A stretch of 64,000 nucleotides of DNA from Salinicola endophyticus (GCF_003206575.1 NZ_PZJO01000009.1:38039-102038); one strand, 5' to 3'. Shown: positions 1-9,636, numbered from the stretch's first letter. The notes: a model not told the origin generated them from the sequence alone. Translations and numbers: made by a program.

Positions 1-25
1 CGTCTTGTCTTGGGCTTCCCGGGTC

Positions 26-44
26 GGCGGCGGAGACCGCCGCC
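26..44 (-). terminator. Terminator-like hairpin after the pyruvate carboxylase operon
   Basis: An 8-bp perfect GC stem (26-33 with 37-44) with an AGA loop lies 5 bases beyond the pycB stop on the minus strand. There is no clear T-run, so termination is inferred from position and stem strength. Confidence 0.45.
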
Positions 45-49
45 ACCAC

Positions 50-1867
50 TCACTCGATCTCGACCAGCACCTCGCCCGGGGTGACGCGGTCTCCCTTGGC
101 CACGTGGACCGCCTTGACCGTGCCCTGGATGCGCGACTGCACCTCGGTCTCCATCTTCATCGCCTCGGTGATCAGTACCGCCTGACCGGCCTCGACGCTA
201 TCGCCCTCGGCCACCAGCACGTCGACGATATTGCCCGGCATCGAGGTGGTGACGTGTCCCGGCGCACTGGCCTTGGCGCGTCCGGCGCTCTTGCCCTCCT
301 GCACGAACTCGTTCTTGGCCTCGAACACCACCTCTTCGGGCATGCCGTCCAGCGTCAGGTAGACGCGCCGCTTGCTGCCGCTGCCGCTGCCCACGCCAGT
401 GATCTGCACCTCGTAGGATTCGCCGTGGACGTCGATCACGAACTCGGTCGGCACCCCCTCGGAGACCGGGCGCTCGCCGCCGCCACTGCTGGGCGCGGGG
501 ATCGCCTCCGGCACCAGCGTGCCGTCACGCCGGCCCTTGAGGAAATCACGTCCCAGGTCCGGGAACATGGCGAAGGTGAGCACATCCTCTTCGCTCTCGG
601 CGAGCTCGCCGATCTCCGTCTCCAGGCGCGCCATCTCCGGCTGCAGCTGGTCGGCGGGCCGCCCCTCGTCGACCGGCTCGCTGCCGATCGCCTTGCGCCG
701 CACCTCCTCGTCGACCGCCGCCGGCGGCTGGCCGTACCCCCCCAGCAGGTAGCGCTTCACTTCGTTGGTGATCGACTTGTAGCGTTCGCCGGTGAGCACG
801 TTCATCGCGGCCTGGGTACCGACGATCTGCGAGGTCGGGGTGACCAGCGGCGGATAGCCGAGATCGGCGCGTACCCGCGGGATCTCGTCGAACACGTCCA
901 TGATGCGGCCAAGCGCGTTCTGCTCCTTCATCTGGTTGGCCAGGTTGGACATCATCCCGCCGGGCACCTGCCAGATCTGCACGCTGACATCTTCACGGGT
1001 GTACTCGCTCTCGAAGGCCGCATACTTCTTGCGCACCTCGCGGAAGTAGTCGCCGATCTCCTTGAGCGCCACCAGATCGAGACCGGTGTCATAGGGCGTG
1101 CCCTGGAAGGCCGCGACCATCGCCTCGGTCGAGGGATGGCTGGTGCCATTGGCGAAAGCCGAGTTGCAGGTGTCGATATGCCGACAGCCCGCTTCCACCG
1201 CCTTCAGTTGGCACAGCGAGGCGAGCCCGGCGGTGGCGTGCGCGTGCAGATGCACCGGCACCTCCACTGCCTCGACCAGCCCAGCCACCAGTTCGCTGGT
1301 GGCATAGGGGGTGAGCAGCCCCGCCATGTCCTTGATCGCGATCGAGTCGGCGCCCATGTCGACCAGGCGCCGGGCCTGCTCCAGATAGGTCTCCAGGGTA
1401 TGCACCGGGCTCACGGTGTAGCAGATCGTGCCCTGGGCATGCTTGCCGCTCGCCTTGACCGCCTTCATGGCGGTCTCCAGATTGCGCAGATCGTTGAGCG
1501 CATCGAACACCCGGAAGATGTCGACGCCGTTGTCGGCGGCGCGGGCCACGAAACGCTCGACCACGTCATCGGCATAGTGGCGGTAGCCGAGCAGGTTCTG
1601 GCCGCGCAGCAGCATCTGCAGCGGGGTATTGGGCAGCGCCTCGCGCAGCGAGGTCAGGCGCTCCCAAGGATCCTCCTTGAGGAAGCGCACGCAGGCGTCG
1701 AAGGTCGCCCCGCCCCATACCTCCAGCGCGTGGAAACCGATGGCATCGAGCTTGGCGCAGATCGGCAGCATGTCCTCGGTGCGCATGCGCGTGGCAATCA
1801 GCGACTGGTGGCCGTCGCGGAGCACGACATCACTGATCTTGACCGGCGTCGTCTTGGCGTTGTTCAT
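50..1867 (-). CDS. pycB: Pyruvate carboxylase subunit B / oxaloacetate decarboxylase alpha-type carboxyltransferase
   Basis: This 605-aa cytoplasmic protein should transfer CO2 from carboxybiotin to pyruvate to make oxaloacetate (anaplerosis). The N-terminal half is an HMGL-like TIM barrel with the RDGHQS motif near residue 20; the middle is the conserved carboxylase domain; the C-terminus is a biotinyl domain with EAMKMET, the biotinylated Lys being about residue 571. The start at 1867 is chosen over an ATG 27 bases upstream because GAGGAGAG lies just before it. It follows the biotin carboxylase gene by about 33 bases. That pairing, plus the divergent LysR gene, matches the two-subunit pyruvate carboxylase of Pseudomonas. 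A sodium-pumping oxaloacetate decarboxylase is less likely because no beta or gamma subunit genes are adjacent in the window. Confidence 0.9.
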   Translation of the reverse strand: MNNAKTTPVKISDVVLRDGHQSLIATRMRTEDMLPICAKLDAIGFHALEVWGGATFDACVRFLKEDPWERLTSLREALPNTPLQMLLRGQNLLGYRHYADDVVERFVARAADNGVDIFRVFDALNDLRNLETAMKAVKASGKHAQGTICYTVSPVHTLETYLEQARRLVDMGADSIAIKDMAGLLTPYATSELVAGLVEAVEVPVHLHAHATAGLASLCQLKAVEAGCRHIDTCNSAFANGTSHPSTEAMVAAFQGTPYDTGLDLVALKEIGDYFREVRKKYAAFESEYTREDVSVQIWQVPGGMMSNLANQMKEQNALGRIMDVFDEIPRVRADLGYPPLVTPTSQIVGTQAAMNVLTGERYKSITNEVKRYLLGGYGQPPAAVDEEVRRKAIGSEPVDEGRPADQLQPEMARLETEIGELAESEEDVLTFAMFPDLGRDFLKGRRDGTLVPEAIPAPSSGGGERPVSEGVPTEFVIDVHGESYEVQITGVGSGSGSKRRVYLTLDGMPEEVVFEAKNEFVQEGKSAGRAKASAPGHVTTSMPGNIVDVLVAEGDSVEAGQAVLITEAMKMETEVQSRIQGTVKAVHVAKGDRVTPGEVLVEIE

Positions 1868-1900
1868 CGTTTCTCTCCTCATGACTGTCGGCACGGCGCC

Positions 1901-3316
1901 TCAAAGGCCGGCATGCGCGGCGATCGCGGCGGCGATCGCCAGCGCCACCTCTTCCGGGTTGCGTTTGACGGAGTAGTTGAGCAGCTCCGGGTGCGCCGGC
2001 ACGAAGCCGGTATCGAAGTGGCCGGCGCGGAAATCGGGATGGCGCAGGATCTCCTGATAATAGGGAGTGGTCGTCTTGACCCCCTGCAGACGCATGTCGT
2101 TGAGCGCGCGGATACCGCGATCGAGCGTCTCCTCCCAGGTCATGCCCCAGACGATCAGCTTGAGGCACATCGAGTCGAAATAGGGTGGAATGGTGTAGCC
2201 GGTATAGATCGCGGTGTCGGTGCGCACCCCCGGCCCCCCGGGGGCGTAGTAGCGGGTGATGCGGCCGAAGCTGGGCAGGAAGTCGTTCTTGGGGTCCTCG
2301 GCGTTGATCCGGAACTGGATCGCATAGCCGTGGTGGACCACATCCGCCTGGCGGAAGGCGAGACGCTCACCCGCGGCCACGCGCAGCTGCTCGCGCACGA
2401 TGTCGATCCCGGTGATCGCCTCGGTGATGGTGTGCTCGACCTGGACCCGGGTATTCATCTCCATGAAGTAGACCTCGTTGTCCTTGACGAGGAACTCCAC
2501 GGTGCCGGCATTCTCGTACCCCACCGCCTCCGCCGCACGCACCGCCATCTTGCCCACGTAGCTGCGCAGCTCCGGGGTGAGCTGCGGACTGGGCGCGATC
2601 TCGATCAGTTTCTGGTTACGACGCTGGATCGAGCAGTCGCGCTCGAACAGGTGGATCACGTTACCGTGGGCATCGGCGAGAATCTGCACTTCGATATGGT
2701 GCGGATCGACGACGCACTTCTCCATGAACACTTCGGCGCTGCCGAAGGCCTTGGTCGCCTCCGAGATCACCCGCTCCCACGCCTGCTTCAGCTGGCTCTC
2801 GTCGTCGCAGCGGCGAATGCCGCGACCACCGCCGCCGGAAGTCGCCTTGAGCATGACCGGGTAGCCGATCTCGGCGGCCACCTCCAGCGCCGCGTCGCGA
2901 TCGGGCAGATTGCCCGCCGACCCCGGGGTCACCGGGACCCCCGCCTCGCGCATCGCCGCACGCGCAGCGGTCTTGTCCCCCATACGCGCGATGACCTCGG
3001 CGCTGGGGCCAACAAAGGTAATCCCCGCCTGGGTGCAGATGCGCGCAAAGTCGGCACTCTCGGAGAGAAAGCCATAGCCGGGATGAATCGCGTCACAGCC
3101 GGTTTCGCGGGCCAGGTTGACCAGACGATGGGCGTCGAGATAGCCGGCCAGCGGCTCCTCGCCGACGAAGTGCGACTCGTCGGCCCCCTTGACGTGAAGC
3201 GAAAAACGGTCCGGTTCGGTATAGATCGCCACCGAACGGATGCCCATCTCGGCGCAGGCTCGTACAATACGCACGGCGATCTCGCCGCGGTTGGCAATTA
3301 GCAGCTTCTTGAACAC
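1901..3316 (-). CDS. pycA: Pyruvate carboxylase subunit A (biotin carboxylase)
   Basis: A 471-aa biotin carboxylase that carboxylates biotin on the partner subunit using ATP and bicarbonate. It starts with the typical FKKLLIANRGEIAVRI segment, has the glycine-rich ATP-grasp loop KATSGGGGRGI in the centre, and carries the catalytic EMNTRVQVEH signature. Length and order fit stand-alone biotin carboxylases. An AccC of acetyl-CoA carboxylase would look very similar. The call rests on the downstream carboxyltransferase-biotinyl gene and the divergent LysR gene, and on the absence of accB next to it. Confidence 0.88.
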   Translation of the reverse strand: MFKKLLIANRGEIAVRIVRACAEMGIRSVAIYTEPDRFSLHVKGADESHFVGEEPLAGYLDAHRLVNLARETGCDAIHPGYGFLSESADFARICTQAGITFVGPSAEVIARMGDKTAARAAMREAGVPVTPGSAGNLPDRDAALEVAAEIGYPVMLKATSGGGGRGIRRCDDESQLKQAWERVISEATKAFGSAEVFMEKCVVDPHHIEVQILADAHGNVIHLFERDCSIQRRNQKLIEIAPSPQLTPELRSYVGKMAVRAAEAVGYENAGTVEFLVKDNEVYFMEMNTRVQVEHTITEAITGIDIVREQLRVAAGERLAFRQADVVHHGYAIQFRINAEDPKNDFLPSFGRITRYYAPGGPGVRTDTAIYTGYTIPPYFDSMCLKLIVWGMTWEETLDRGIRALNDMRLQGVKTTTPYYQEILRHPDFRAGHFDTGFVPAHPELLNYSVKRNPEEVALAIAAAIAAHAGL

Positions 3317-3419
3317 CGTCTGCCCTCCGGGTTGCGCGTCGTTGTTATCGGCTTCGTTATCGGCTTTCTACGCTAGCCACCCGCGAGCCAATAGAAAAAT
3401 TGATATTTCTTTGCCGACC

Positions 3420-3437
3420 TATAAGCTAGACCTTATA
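3420..3437. promoter_or_regulatory. Palindrome in the pycA/LysR divergent promoter region (candidate LysR operator)
   Basis: A perfect inverted repeat, TATAAG-N6-CTTATA, lies 22 bases before the LysR start in the 143-bp divergent region. Its size and AT-rich arms fit a LysR-family box (T-N11-A type), and the position suits autoregulation plus control of pycA. Binding is inferred. Confidence 0.5.
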
Positions 3438-3459
3438 CCTGACCGCGAGGACGTTCATC

Positions 3460-4446
3460 ATGTCGCGCCCCAACCTGCTCAATCGCCTGACATTCCGGCA
3501 GCTCCAGGTGTTTCAGGCCGTGCATCGGCAGCAGTCCTACTCGCGGGCCGCCGAGCAGCTGGGTCTGACTCAGCCCGCGGTGAGCGCGCAGATTCGTCAA
3601 CTCGAGCAGGCGCTGGGCCAGCCACTGTTCAAGTACGCCGGCAAGACGCTGCACGTGCTGCCGGCGGCGGATGCACTCTCGGCCTCGGTGCAGTCGATCT
3701 TCGGTCAGGTGTCGAGTCTGCAGATGGAGCTGTCGGAACTGGCGGGAACGATTCGCGGGGAGCTCAATCTGGCAGCGGTCTCCACCGCGCAGTACGTGGT
3801 GCCGCACATCCTGGCGCGCTTTCGCGCGCGCTATCCGGAGGTGCAGGTGCGGCTGCGGGTGTGCAATCGGGTGCAGGCGTTGGAGCGACTCGCCGAACGG
3901 CGCGACGATCTGGTGATCATGGGGATGGTGCCGGATGACCCGAACCTGGTGTTCATGCCGATTCTGGACAACGAACTGATCCCGGTGGTGTGGCCGGGGC
4001 ATCCGCTGGTGACCGCCGAACGGCCGACGCTGGAGGATTTCGCGCGCCACTATATCCTGATGCGCGAACCGGGATCAGGCGCGCGCACGGCGTTCGAGGA
4101 TTTCGCCGCCCGCGAGCGCATCTCGCTGCATCACACCATCGAGCTGGGGACCAACGAGGCGATCAAGCAGGGGGTGATGGCGCACCTCGGGGTGGCGGTG
4201 CTGCCGCGCCTGTCGGTACAGCTCGAGCTCGCCTCGAACCTGCTCGCCAGCCCTACCCTGCCGGGCTTCCCGCTACGCCGCTCATGGTGCACCGTCTACC
4301 CCAAGGATCGCTATCCCACACCGGTGACGGAGCTGTTTTTGCGTTTCGTGCGCGAACTGCTGCCGGAGCTCAATGCCCACTTCCGCGCCCCGATGACGCC
4401 GATCGACACCCCGACCCTGGTGTGTCTGCCCAGCGCCGACGCCTGA
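3460..4446 (+). CDS. LysR-family transcriptional regulator
   Basis: A 328-aa regulator. Residues about 8-67 form the LysR winged helix-turn-helix (LTFRQLQVFQAV, then AAEQLGLTQPAVSAQIRQLE). The rest is a periplasmic-binding-protein-like effector domain. It starts at an ATG preceded by GAGG. It is divergent from pycAB, as its counterpart is in Pseudomonas, so it probably controls pyruvate carboxylase synthesis; some relatives are annotated as CbbR- or CysB-like. The inducer cannot be read from the sequence. Confidence 0.85.
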   Translation: MSRPNLLNRLTFRQLQVFQAVHRQQSYSRAAEQLGLTQPAVSAQIRQLEQALGQPLFKYAGKTLHVLPAADALSASVQSIFGQVSSLQMELSELAGTIRGELNLAAVSTAQYVVPHILARFRARYPEVQVRLRVCNRVQALERLAERRDDLVIMGMVPDDPNLVFMPILDNELIPVVWPGHPLVTAERPTLEDFARHYILMREPGSGARTAFEDFAARERISLHHTIELGTNEAIKQGVMAHLGVAVLPRLSVQLELASNLLASPTLPGFPLRRSWCTVYPKDRYPTPVTELFLRFVRELLPELNAHFRAPMTPIDTPTLVCLPSADA

Positions 4447-4477
4447 ACGGCGTAGGCTCGGCCCGAAAGAAAGGCCT

Positions 4478-4557
4478 GGGGGCGATCTGAACGGCGCCAG
4501 GTCAGTCTTGGCGGGCGCCGCACCATAACCACTCAACGAGATCGAAAGATCGCCCCC
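4478..4557. terminator. Nested inverted repeat between convergent genes
   Basis: A 10-bp outer stem (4478-4487 with 4548-4557) encloses a 7-bp CGGCGCC stem (4492-4498 with 4514-4520). It sits between the convergent LysR and GAF genes, so it may terminate both. The outer loop is long, so only the inner hairpin may form. Confidence 0.4.
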
Positions 4558-4566
4558 GGCGCGGCC

Positions 4567-5085
4567 TCAGGCGTCGCCCCGGGCCATCTGCACGCGCAGC
4601 ACGTGCAGCGACACCAACTCCTCGGCGAGTGCCGCCATCAGGCGCAGGCGATCCATGTCGCCTTCGTCGAAGGCACGCGGCAGCGTGCCGATCAGGCACA
4701 GCGTACCGATGCACGCCCCCGATTCGACGAACAGGGGATAGCCGGCATAGAAGCGGATGAACGGTGCGCCGAGCACCAGCGGGTTGTCGGCGAAGCGCGC
4801 ATCCTTCAGCGCGTTGTGGATCACCAGCGGCACACCATCGGCCACCACGTGCCCACAGAAGGAGATACGGCGCGGCGTCTCGCACACGCTCAGACCCTGA
4901 CGCGACTTGAACCACTGCCGATCCTCGTCGACCAGGGTGATCATCGACATCGGCACGTCGAAGATGCGCGTAGCCAGTTCGGTCAGGCGGTCGAAGCCGT
5001 TGTCGGCCTGGGTGTCCAGCAGCTCGAGCTTGTGCAGCGAGGCCAGGCGCGCCTGTTCGTTGTCGGGAGATGAGGGAGCAATCAT
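4567..5085 (-). CDS. GAF domain protein
   Basis: A 172-aa soluble protein that is almost entirely one GAF domain. It begins with a helix (NEQARLASLHKLELLDT) followed by FDRLTELATRIFDVPMSMITLVDEDRQWFKS. This arrangement is typical of free-standing GAF proteins and of the GAF part of diguanylate cyclases and histidine kinases. No output domain follows. The start at 5085 is preferred over longer frames because AGAGG precedes it. The ligand is unknown. It lies upstream of nothing obvious and 144 bases from lipA on the same strand. Confidence 0.75.
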   Translation of the reverse strand: MIAPSSPDNEQARLASLHKLELLDTQADNGFDRLTELATRIFDVPMSMITLVDEDRQWFKSRQGLSVCETPRRISFCGHVVADGVPLVIHNALKDARFADNPLVLGAPFIRFYAGYPLFVESGACIGTLCLIGTLPRAFDEGDMDRLRLMAALAEELVSLHVLRVQMARGDA

Positions 5086-5229
5086 GTCAGGACCTCTGCG
5101 AACGCGGCGGCACGCCGCCGAAAGGCGCGGCGCCGGTTCCAGCGGCCGCGTCCCGGTTGTCTTGCGGCCCACGCCCGGAGGGGCATGGAGACCAGCGCGA
5201 TACATGAACGCGCCGGCCTCACCGCAAAC

Positions 5230-6219
5230 TCACTTCACTTCGACCCCGTGGGCCTGCTTGTCGGCGTGATAGGAAGAGCGCACCAGCGGCCCCGAGGCGA
5301 CATGGGTGAAGCCCATCGCCCTGCCCTGCTCGGCGAACCAGTCGAAGGTGCTCGGATGGACCCAGCGATCCACCGGCAGGTGGTTGCGCGACGGCTGCAT
5401 GTACTGCCCCAGGGTGAGCATGTCGACGTCGTGGGCACGCAGATCGCGCATCACTTCGATCACCTGCTCGTCGGTCTCGCCGACGCCGAGCATCAGCCCG
5501 GACTTGGTCATCACCTCCGGACGACGCGCCTTGTAACCCTTGAGCAGATCCAGCGACCACTGGTAGTCGGCACCGGGACGCACCTTGCGGTAGAGCGACG
5601 GCACCGTCTCCAGGTTGTGGTTGAAGACGTCCGGCGCCTCCCCTTCGAGGATGTCCAGCGCCACCTGCATGCGCCCGCGGAAGTCGGGCACCAGCACCTC
5701 GATCTCGATCTCGGGGCTGTCGCGGCGAATCTCGCGGATACAGTCGGCGAAGTGCTGGGCACCGCCGTCACGCAGGTCGTCACGATCCACCGAGGTCACC
5801 ACCACGTAGTTGAGGCCCATCTCGGCGATCGCCTCGGCCAGCTCGCGCGGCTCCTTGTCGTTGAGCGCATTGGGGCGCCCGTGGGCAACGTCGCAGAACG
5901 GGCAGCGCCGGGTGCAGATGTCGCCCATGATCATGAAGGTCGCGGTACCGCCGCTGAAGCACTCGCCCAGGTTGGGGCACGAGGCCTCCTCGCACACCGT
6001 GTGCAGGCCGTGCTTGCGCAACGTCTGCTTGATATGGGTGACCTGGGGCGAGACCGGCATGCGCACGCGCAGCCAGTCGGGCTTCTTGGGCAGCGTCTCG
6101 GTCGGGATGACCTTGACGGGGATGCGCGCGACCTTCTCTGCGCCGCGCAGCTTGACGCCGCGCTCGACACGCCCCGGCTTTTTCGACTCGGGCGTTTGCA
6201 TGACGGTGGTCTCGGTCAT
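5230..6219 (-). CDS. lipA: Lipoyl synthase
   Basis: A radical-SAM enzyme of about 329 aa that inserts two sulfurs into protein-bound octanoyl groups to make lipoate. It has both clusters: the auxiliary CX4CX5C set ([12 protein letters not shown]) and the radical-SAM CTRRCPFC set. The C-terminal RSSYHA motif is also present. The start at 6219 is chosen because AGGA precedes it at normal spacing; an in-frame ATG at 6228 is possible. It follows lipB by about 60 bases, so the two lipoate genes are probably co-transcribed. Confidence 0.96.
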   Translation of the reverse strand: MTETTVMQTPESKKPGRVERGVKLRGAEKVARIPVKVIPTETLPKKPDWLRVRMPVSPQVTHIKQTLRKHGLHTVCEEASCPNLGECFSGGTATFMIMGDICTRRCPFCDVAHGRPNALNDKEPRELAEAIAEMGLNYVVVTSVDRDDLRDGGAQHFADCIREIRRDSPEIEIEVLVPDFRGRMQVALDILEGEAPDVFNHNLETVPSLYRKVRPGADYQWSLDLLKGYKARRPEVMTKSGLMLGVGETDEQVIEVMRDLRAHDVDMLTLGQYMQPSRNHLPVDRWVHPSTFDWFAEQGRAMGFTHVASGPLVRSSYHADKQAHGVEVK

Positions 6220-6280
6220 AAGTCCCATCCTGATGATTCGTTGAGTTCGGGCGGCGTCTTTCGCGCCCTGGCGATGCCGC

Positions 6281-6958
6281 TCAGGCCACCGCGTCTGATG
6301 TCAGGGCCGCCGGTCGACCCGCGCGCTCGACCAGGGTGGCACCGAGACGCGCAGCGAAGCAGCCGGCGAGACGGGTGGCTTCCGCGTCGAGATCCGGCGC
6401 CGCGACACCGAGGTCGCGCAGCTGGGTCATCTCGAGCCCGGCGTAACCGCATGGATTGATACGCGAGAACGGTGTCAGATCCATGTCGACATTGAGCGCG
6501 ACGCCGTGAAAGCTGCAGCCGCGCCGAATGCGCAGTCCCAGCGATGCGATCTTGCGCGCGCCGACATAGACGCCGGGGGCATCGGCCCGCGCCTGCGCGC
6601 TGATGCCGTGAACGGCGAGCAGATCGATCACCGACTGCTCCAGCAGGCTCACCAGCTCGCGCACCCCGACGCCCAGTCGGCGCACGTCGAGCAGCGGATA
6701 GAGCACGATCTGACCCGGGCCATGGTAGGTCACCTGGCCACCGCGATCACTGGCCACCACCGGGATGTCTCCCGGCATCAGCAGGTGTTCGGGCTTGCCC
6801 GCCCGGCCCTGGGTGAAGACCGGCTCGTGCTGCACCAGCCACAGCTGATCGGCACTCGCGCCATCGCGGGTATCGGTGAAGCGAGACATCGCCTCCCACA
6901 CCGGGCGATAAGGCGAAAGCCCCAGACGATAGAGTTCCAGCTCGACCATGGCGCTCAC
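6281..6958 (-). CDS. lipB: Octanoyltransferase
   Basis: A 225-aa enzyme that transfers octanoate from acyl-carrier protein to lipoyl domains, the step before LipA. The conserved Lys (GARKIAS) and Cys (RINPCGYAG) of the catalytic dyad are visible, with [12 protein letters not shown] near residue 75. The first codon is taken as GTG at 6958, which overlaps the TGA of the upstream DUF493 gene. The ATG three codons later (6949) is an equally plausible start. Confidence 0.94.
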   Translation of the reverse strand: MSAMVELELYRLGLSPYRPVWEAMSRFTDTRDGASADQLWLVQHEPVFTQGRAGKPEHLLMPGDIPVVASDRGGQVTYHGPGQIVLYPLLDVRRLGVGVRELVSLLEQSVIDLLAVHGISAQARADAPGVYVGARKIASLGLRIRRGCSFHGVALNVDMDLTPFSRINPCGYAGLEMTQLRDLGVAAPDLDAEATRLAGCFAARLGATLVERAGRPAALTSDAVA

Positions 6959-7242
6959 AGCACCATATGCACGCGGCCGGTCGCCTTGAGCTCCTCGAAC
7001 AGCGCATTGAGCTGCGCCTCGCTGGTCGCCCGGATCACTGCCCGCGCAGACTGGAAGCGGCCGTTGCGGCTATCCGACAGCGTGATCGCCGAACTGTCGA
7101 AGCCCGGCGAGTGGCGTGCGATCACCTCGCCGATGGCGGCGACGAAATCCTCGGCGGCGTCACCGACGACGCGAATGGGATAGTCACATGGGAATTCGAT
7201 CTTGGGTCGCGGCAGATCGACGTTATCGGGGGTCTGTGTCAT
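6955..7242 (-). CDS. ybeD: DUF493 / YbeD family protein
   Basis: A 95-aa ACT-like fold protein ([20 protein letters not shown] near the start). In E. coli and Pseudomonas it also sits between dacA and lipB. Its role is not well established; links to lipoate metabolism rest on gene neighbourhood. Its stop overlaps the lipB start by four bases, so they are translationally coupled. Confidence 0.88.
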   Translation of the reverse strand: MTQTPDNVDLPRPKIEFPCDYPIRVVGDAAEDFVAAIGEVIARHSPGFDSSAITLSDSRNGRFQSARAVIRATSEAQLNALFEELKATGRVHMVL

Positions 7243-7302
7243 CGAGTTTCGAACCGGCTGCGATTTCCGCCCATTCTACGCAAGAACGCCGCGCTCACCA
7301 AC

Positions 7303-7349
7303 ACGCCCGCCGCGGCCGCCGGATCGAGCCGGCGTGCCGCGGCGGGCGT
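7303..7349 (-). terminator. Strong hairpin after dacA
   Basis: A perfect 14-bp GC-rich stem (7303-7316 with 7336-7349) and a 19-nt loop sit 14 bases after the dacA stop. There is no T-run, but it separates dacA from ybeD and may end or attenuate the upstream transcript. Confidence 0.45.
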
Positions 7350-7362
7350 CAGGTGACGTGGA

Positions 7363-8589
7363 TCAGTTGAACAGGCCGGTGACGAACAGCACGATGCTGT
7401 CCCACACGCGCTTGAAGATACTGCCCTCTTTGACCCCTTCCAGCGCCACCAGCGGCTCCTGGCCCAACACCTCGTCGCCGGACTTGATCTCCAGCGTACC
7501 GATCTGCTGCCCCGCCTGGATCGGCGCGTGCAGCGTCTCGGGGATATTGAGACGTGCGGTCAGATTGTCGGCACTGCCACGCGGCACGGTCATGCTCACT
7601 TCGTGCTGCACGCCCAGACGCACCGTATCCTGGGCACCACCCCAGACGCGCGCCTGGTTGAGCACCGAGCCGGCGTCGTAGAGCTTGCGCGTCTGATAGA
7701 AACGGAAGCCGTAGTTGAGCAGTCGCTGGGTCTCGGCCGCACGCGCCTCGTCGGACTGGGTTCCCATCACCACCGCGATCAGGCGCGTGTCCTGCTTCTT
7801 GGCAGAGGCCACCAGGCAGAAGCCGGCCGCCTCGGTGTGACCGGTCTTGAGGCCGTCGACGTCAGGGTCGCGCCACAGCAAGCGGTTACGGTTGGGCTGA
7901 CGAATGTCGTTGTAGGTGAAGTACTTCTGCGAGTAGACCTTGTAGTGGTCGGGATAGTCTTCAATGATGTGGCGGGCCAGGATCGCGAGATCGTGGGCCG
8001 AGGAGTAGTGCTGCTCGTGGGGCAGGCCGGTCGGGTTCATGAAGTGCGAGTTCTTCATCCCCATGCGCTGCGCCTGCTGATTCATCAGATCGGCGAACGC
8101 CGACTCGCTGCCGGCGATGTACTCGGAGAGCGCCACGCTGGCGTCGTTGCCCGACTGGATCACCACGCCGTGGAGCAGATTCTTGACGCTGACCTGGGTG
8201 CCTTCGCGGATGAACATGCGCGACCCGCCGGTACGCCAGGCGTTCTCGCTGACGCTGACCATGTCATCGTCGTGGATATTGCCGCGCTCGATCTCCTGCT
8301 CGACGATATAGGCAGTCATCATCTTGGTCAGGCTGGCCGGCGGCAGGCGCTGATCACCGTTGTGATTGACCAGCAGCTGGCCGGTGGTGGCATCCATCAG
8401 CACCCAGGAGGAGGCGGCGAGATCCGGCGGCGAGGGGATCATCTGCTCGGGCTGCGGATTGCTGCCCTCGGGCATCTGACTGTCCGGGGTGGGTTGCTGC
8501 TGTGCGCCTGCCGGGGAGGTGAGCAGCCCCAGGCAGAGCGACGCCGAGAGGACCCAGCGGGGAAGAGACGAAGTGAACAGCGCTTTCAT
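7363..8589 (-). CDS. dacA: D-alanyl-D-alanine carboxypeptidase (PBP5/6 type)
   Basis: A 408-aa low-molecular-weight penicillin-binding protein that trims the terminal D-Ala from peptidoglycan side chains in the periplasm. A signal peptide ends near ...SPAGAQ (residue 30). The active-site motifs are SLTK (Ser86, Lys89), SGN (146-148) and KTG (248-250). A PBP5-type C-terminal beta domain follows, and a C-terminal amphipathic hydrophobic stretch (FKRVWDSIVLFVTGLFN) should anchor it to the inner membrane. It follows rlpA by 27 bases. Confidence 0.95.
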   Translation of the reverse strand: MKALFTSSLPRWVLSASLCLGLLTSPAGAQQQPTPDSQMPEGSNPQPEQMIPSPPDLAASSWVLMDATTGQLLVNHNGDQRLPPASLTKMMTAYIVEQEIERGNIHDDDMVSVSENAWRTGGSRMFIREGTQVSVKNLLHGVVIQSGNDASVALSEYIAGSESAFADLMNQQAQRMGMKNSHFMNPTGLPHEQHYSSAHDLAILARHIIEDYPDHYKVYSQKYFTYNDIRQPNRNRLLWRDPDVDGLKTGHTEAAGFCLVASAKKQDTRLIAVVMGTQSDEARAAETQRLLNYGFRFYQTRKLYDAGSVLNQARVWGGAQDTVRLGVQHEVSMTVPRGSADNLTARLNIPETLHAPIQAGQQIGTLEIKSGDEVLGQEPLVALEGVKEGSIFKRVWDSIVLFVTGLFN

Positions 8590-8616
8590 GACAATCGAAT
8601 TCTCGTTGAACGAAGG

Positions 8617-9636
8617 TTACTGGGTGGGCGACACCACGAACGTCTGACCGAAGCCGGCGTCACTCAAGGTTGCCCGAACGGTTTCCAGGGATGCCAGGTC
8701 ATCGATCGGGCCGACCTGAACGCGATAGAGAGAGGCGCTATTGTCGATGCGCACCGGCTGCGACAGCAAGCCTTGCAACCTCGACTGGAGCGCCAGGGCC
8801 TTGTCCCGCGAGCCCAGCGCAGCGACCTGTAGATAGCGTATGCCGCGCGTCACATGCGACACATCAGGCCGCGTCACCGGGCCGGGGGCGGCGCTGGCGG
8901 CGTTGGTGCCGGCATCGTTGGCACCGACGTGATCAGGGGAAGTCGCACGGCCGGCGGTATTCATCAGCGCATCGATGCGCGCGGCGTCATTGCGCCGGGG
9001 CGCCGCCGGCGAGGTCTGCGCGGCGCTCTCCGCCCGCGCGGAGGGGGCCGGCGCGGCGGCGACCCGGCCACCCGAGCGACCGCCACCATGGTTTTTCGCC
9101 CAGGCTACCGGATCGATCGCCTCGACCCGCACCCGCCCGGTGCCGTGGCCCAGAATATCCAGCCGTGCCGCCGCGGCATAGGAGAGATCGATCAGGCGAT
9201 CGTCGTGGAAGGGTCCACGGTCGTTGATGCGCACGATCACCTGGCGCCCGTTGTCCAGATTGGTCACCCGGGCATAGGTCGGCAGCGGCAGCGAGCGATG
9301 CGCCGCCGACATCTTGTACATGTCGTAGGGCTCGCCGCTGGCGGTATCGTAGCCCTGGAACTTGGTACCGTAGAAAGACGCCCGCCCCTCGGCGACATAG
9401 CCTCTGGGGTCACTGAGCACATGGTAGGTCTTGCCCCATACGCGGTAGGTCGAACGATTGCCGCTGCGCGAGCGCGGCTCCACCTTGGGCACCGCGTCCG
9501 GCACTTTAGAAACGTCCCGCGGAGCGTCGGGATAGCCGTCCTGACTCGCCGCGTAGCGCCCGCCGCCGGCACCCGGGCCGCCGGCACAGCCGCCGACCAG
9601 CAGCGCGGCGGCCAGCATCAGCCACAGTCGTCTCAC
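8617..9636 (-). CDS. rlpA: RlpA septal-ring lytic transglycosylase lipoprotein
   Basis: A 339-aa lipoprotein. From a GTG that overlaps the mltB stop (GTGA) it reads a signal peptide with lipobox VGGC (Cys17), a double-psi beta-barrel RlpA domain (GRASFYGTKFQGYDTASGE to INDRGPFHDDRLIDLSYAAA), an Ala/Pro-rich linker, and a C-terminal SPOR domain that binds denuded glycan at the septum. In Pseudomonas RlpA cleaves naked glycan strands; the same role is inferred here. A longer in-frame ATG exists inside mltB, but the GTG gives the expected lipoprotein start. Confidence 0.9.
   Translation of the reverse strand: MRRLWLMLAAALLVGGCAGGPGAGGGRYAASQDGYPDAPRDVSKVPDAVPKVEPRSRSGNRSTYRVWGKTYHVLSDPRGYVAEGRASFYGTKFQGYDTASGEPYDMYKMSAAHRSLPLPTYARVTNLDNGRQVIVRINDRGPFHDDRLIDLSYAAAARLDILGHGTGRVRVEAIDPVAWAKNHGGGRSGGRVAAAPAPSARAESAAQTSPAAPRRNDAARIDALMNTAGRATSPDHVGANDAGTNAASAAPGPVTRPDVSHVTRGIRYLQVAALGSRDKALALQSRLQGLLSQPVRIDNSASLYRVQVGPIDDLASLETVRATLSDAGFGQTFVVSPTQ

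Noticed and set aside
5-3301. A 1,098-codon plus-strand open frame opposite pycAB
   Set aside because: It is a high-GC antisense shadow of two clear biotin-enzyme genes; its composition is His/Arg/Leu-rich with no domain.
50-3316. Sodium-pumping oxaloacetate decarboxylase or acetyl-CoA carboxylase
   Set aside because: There are no oadB/oadG or accB partners, and the divergent LysR context matches two-subunit pyruvate carboxylase.
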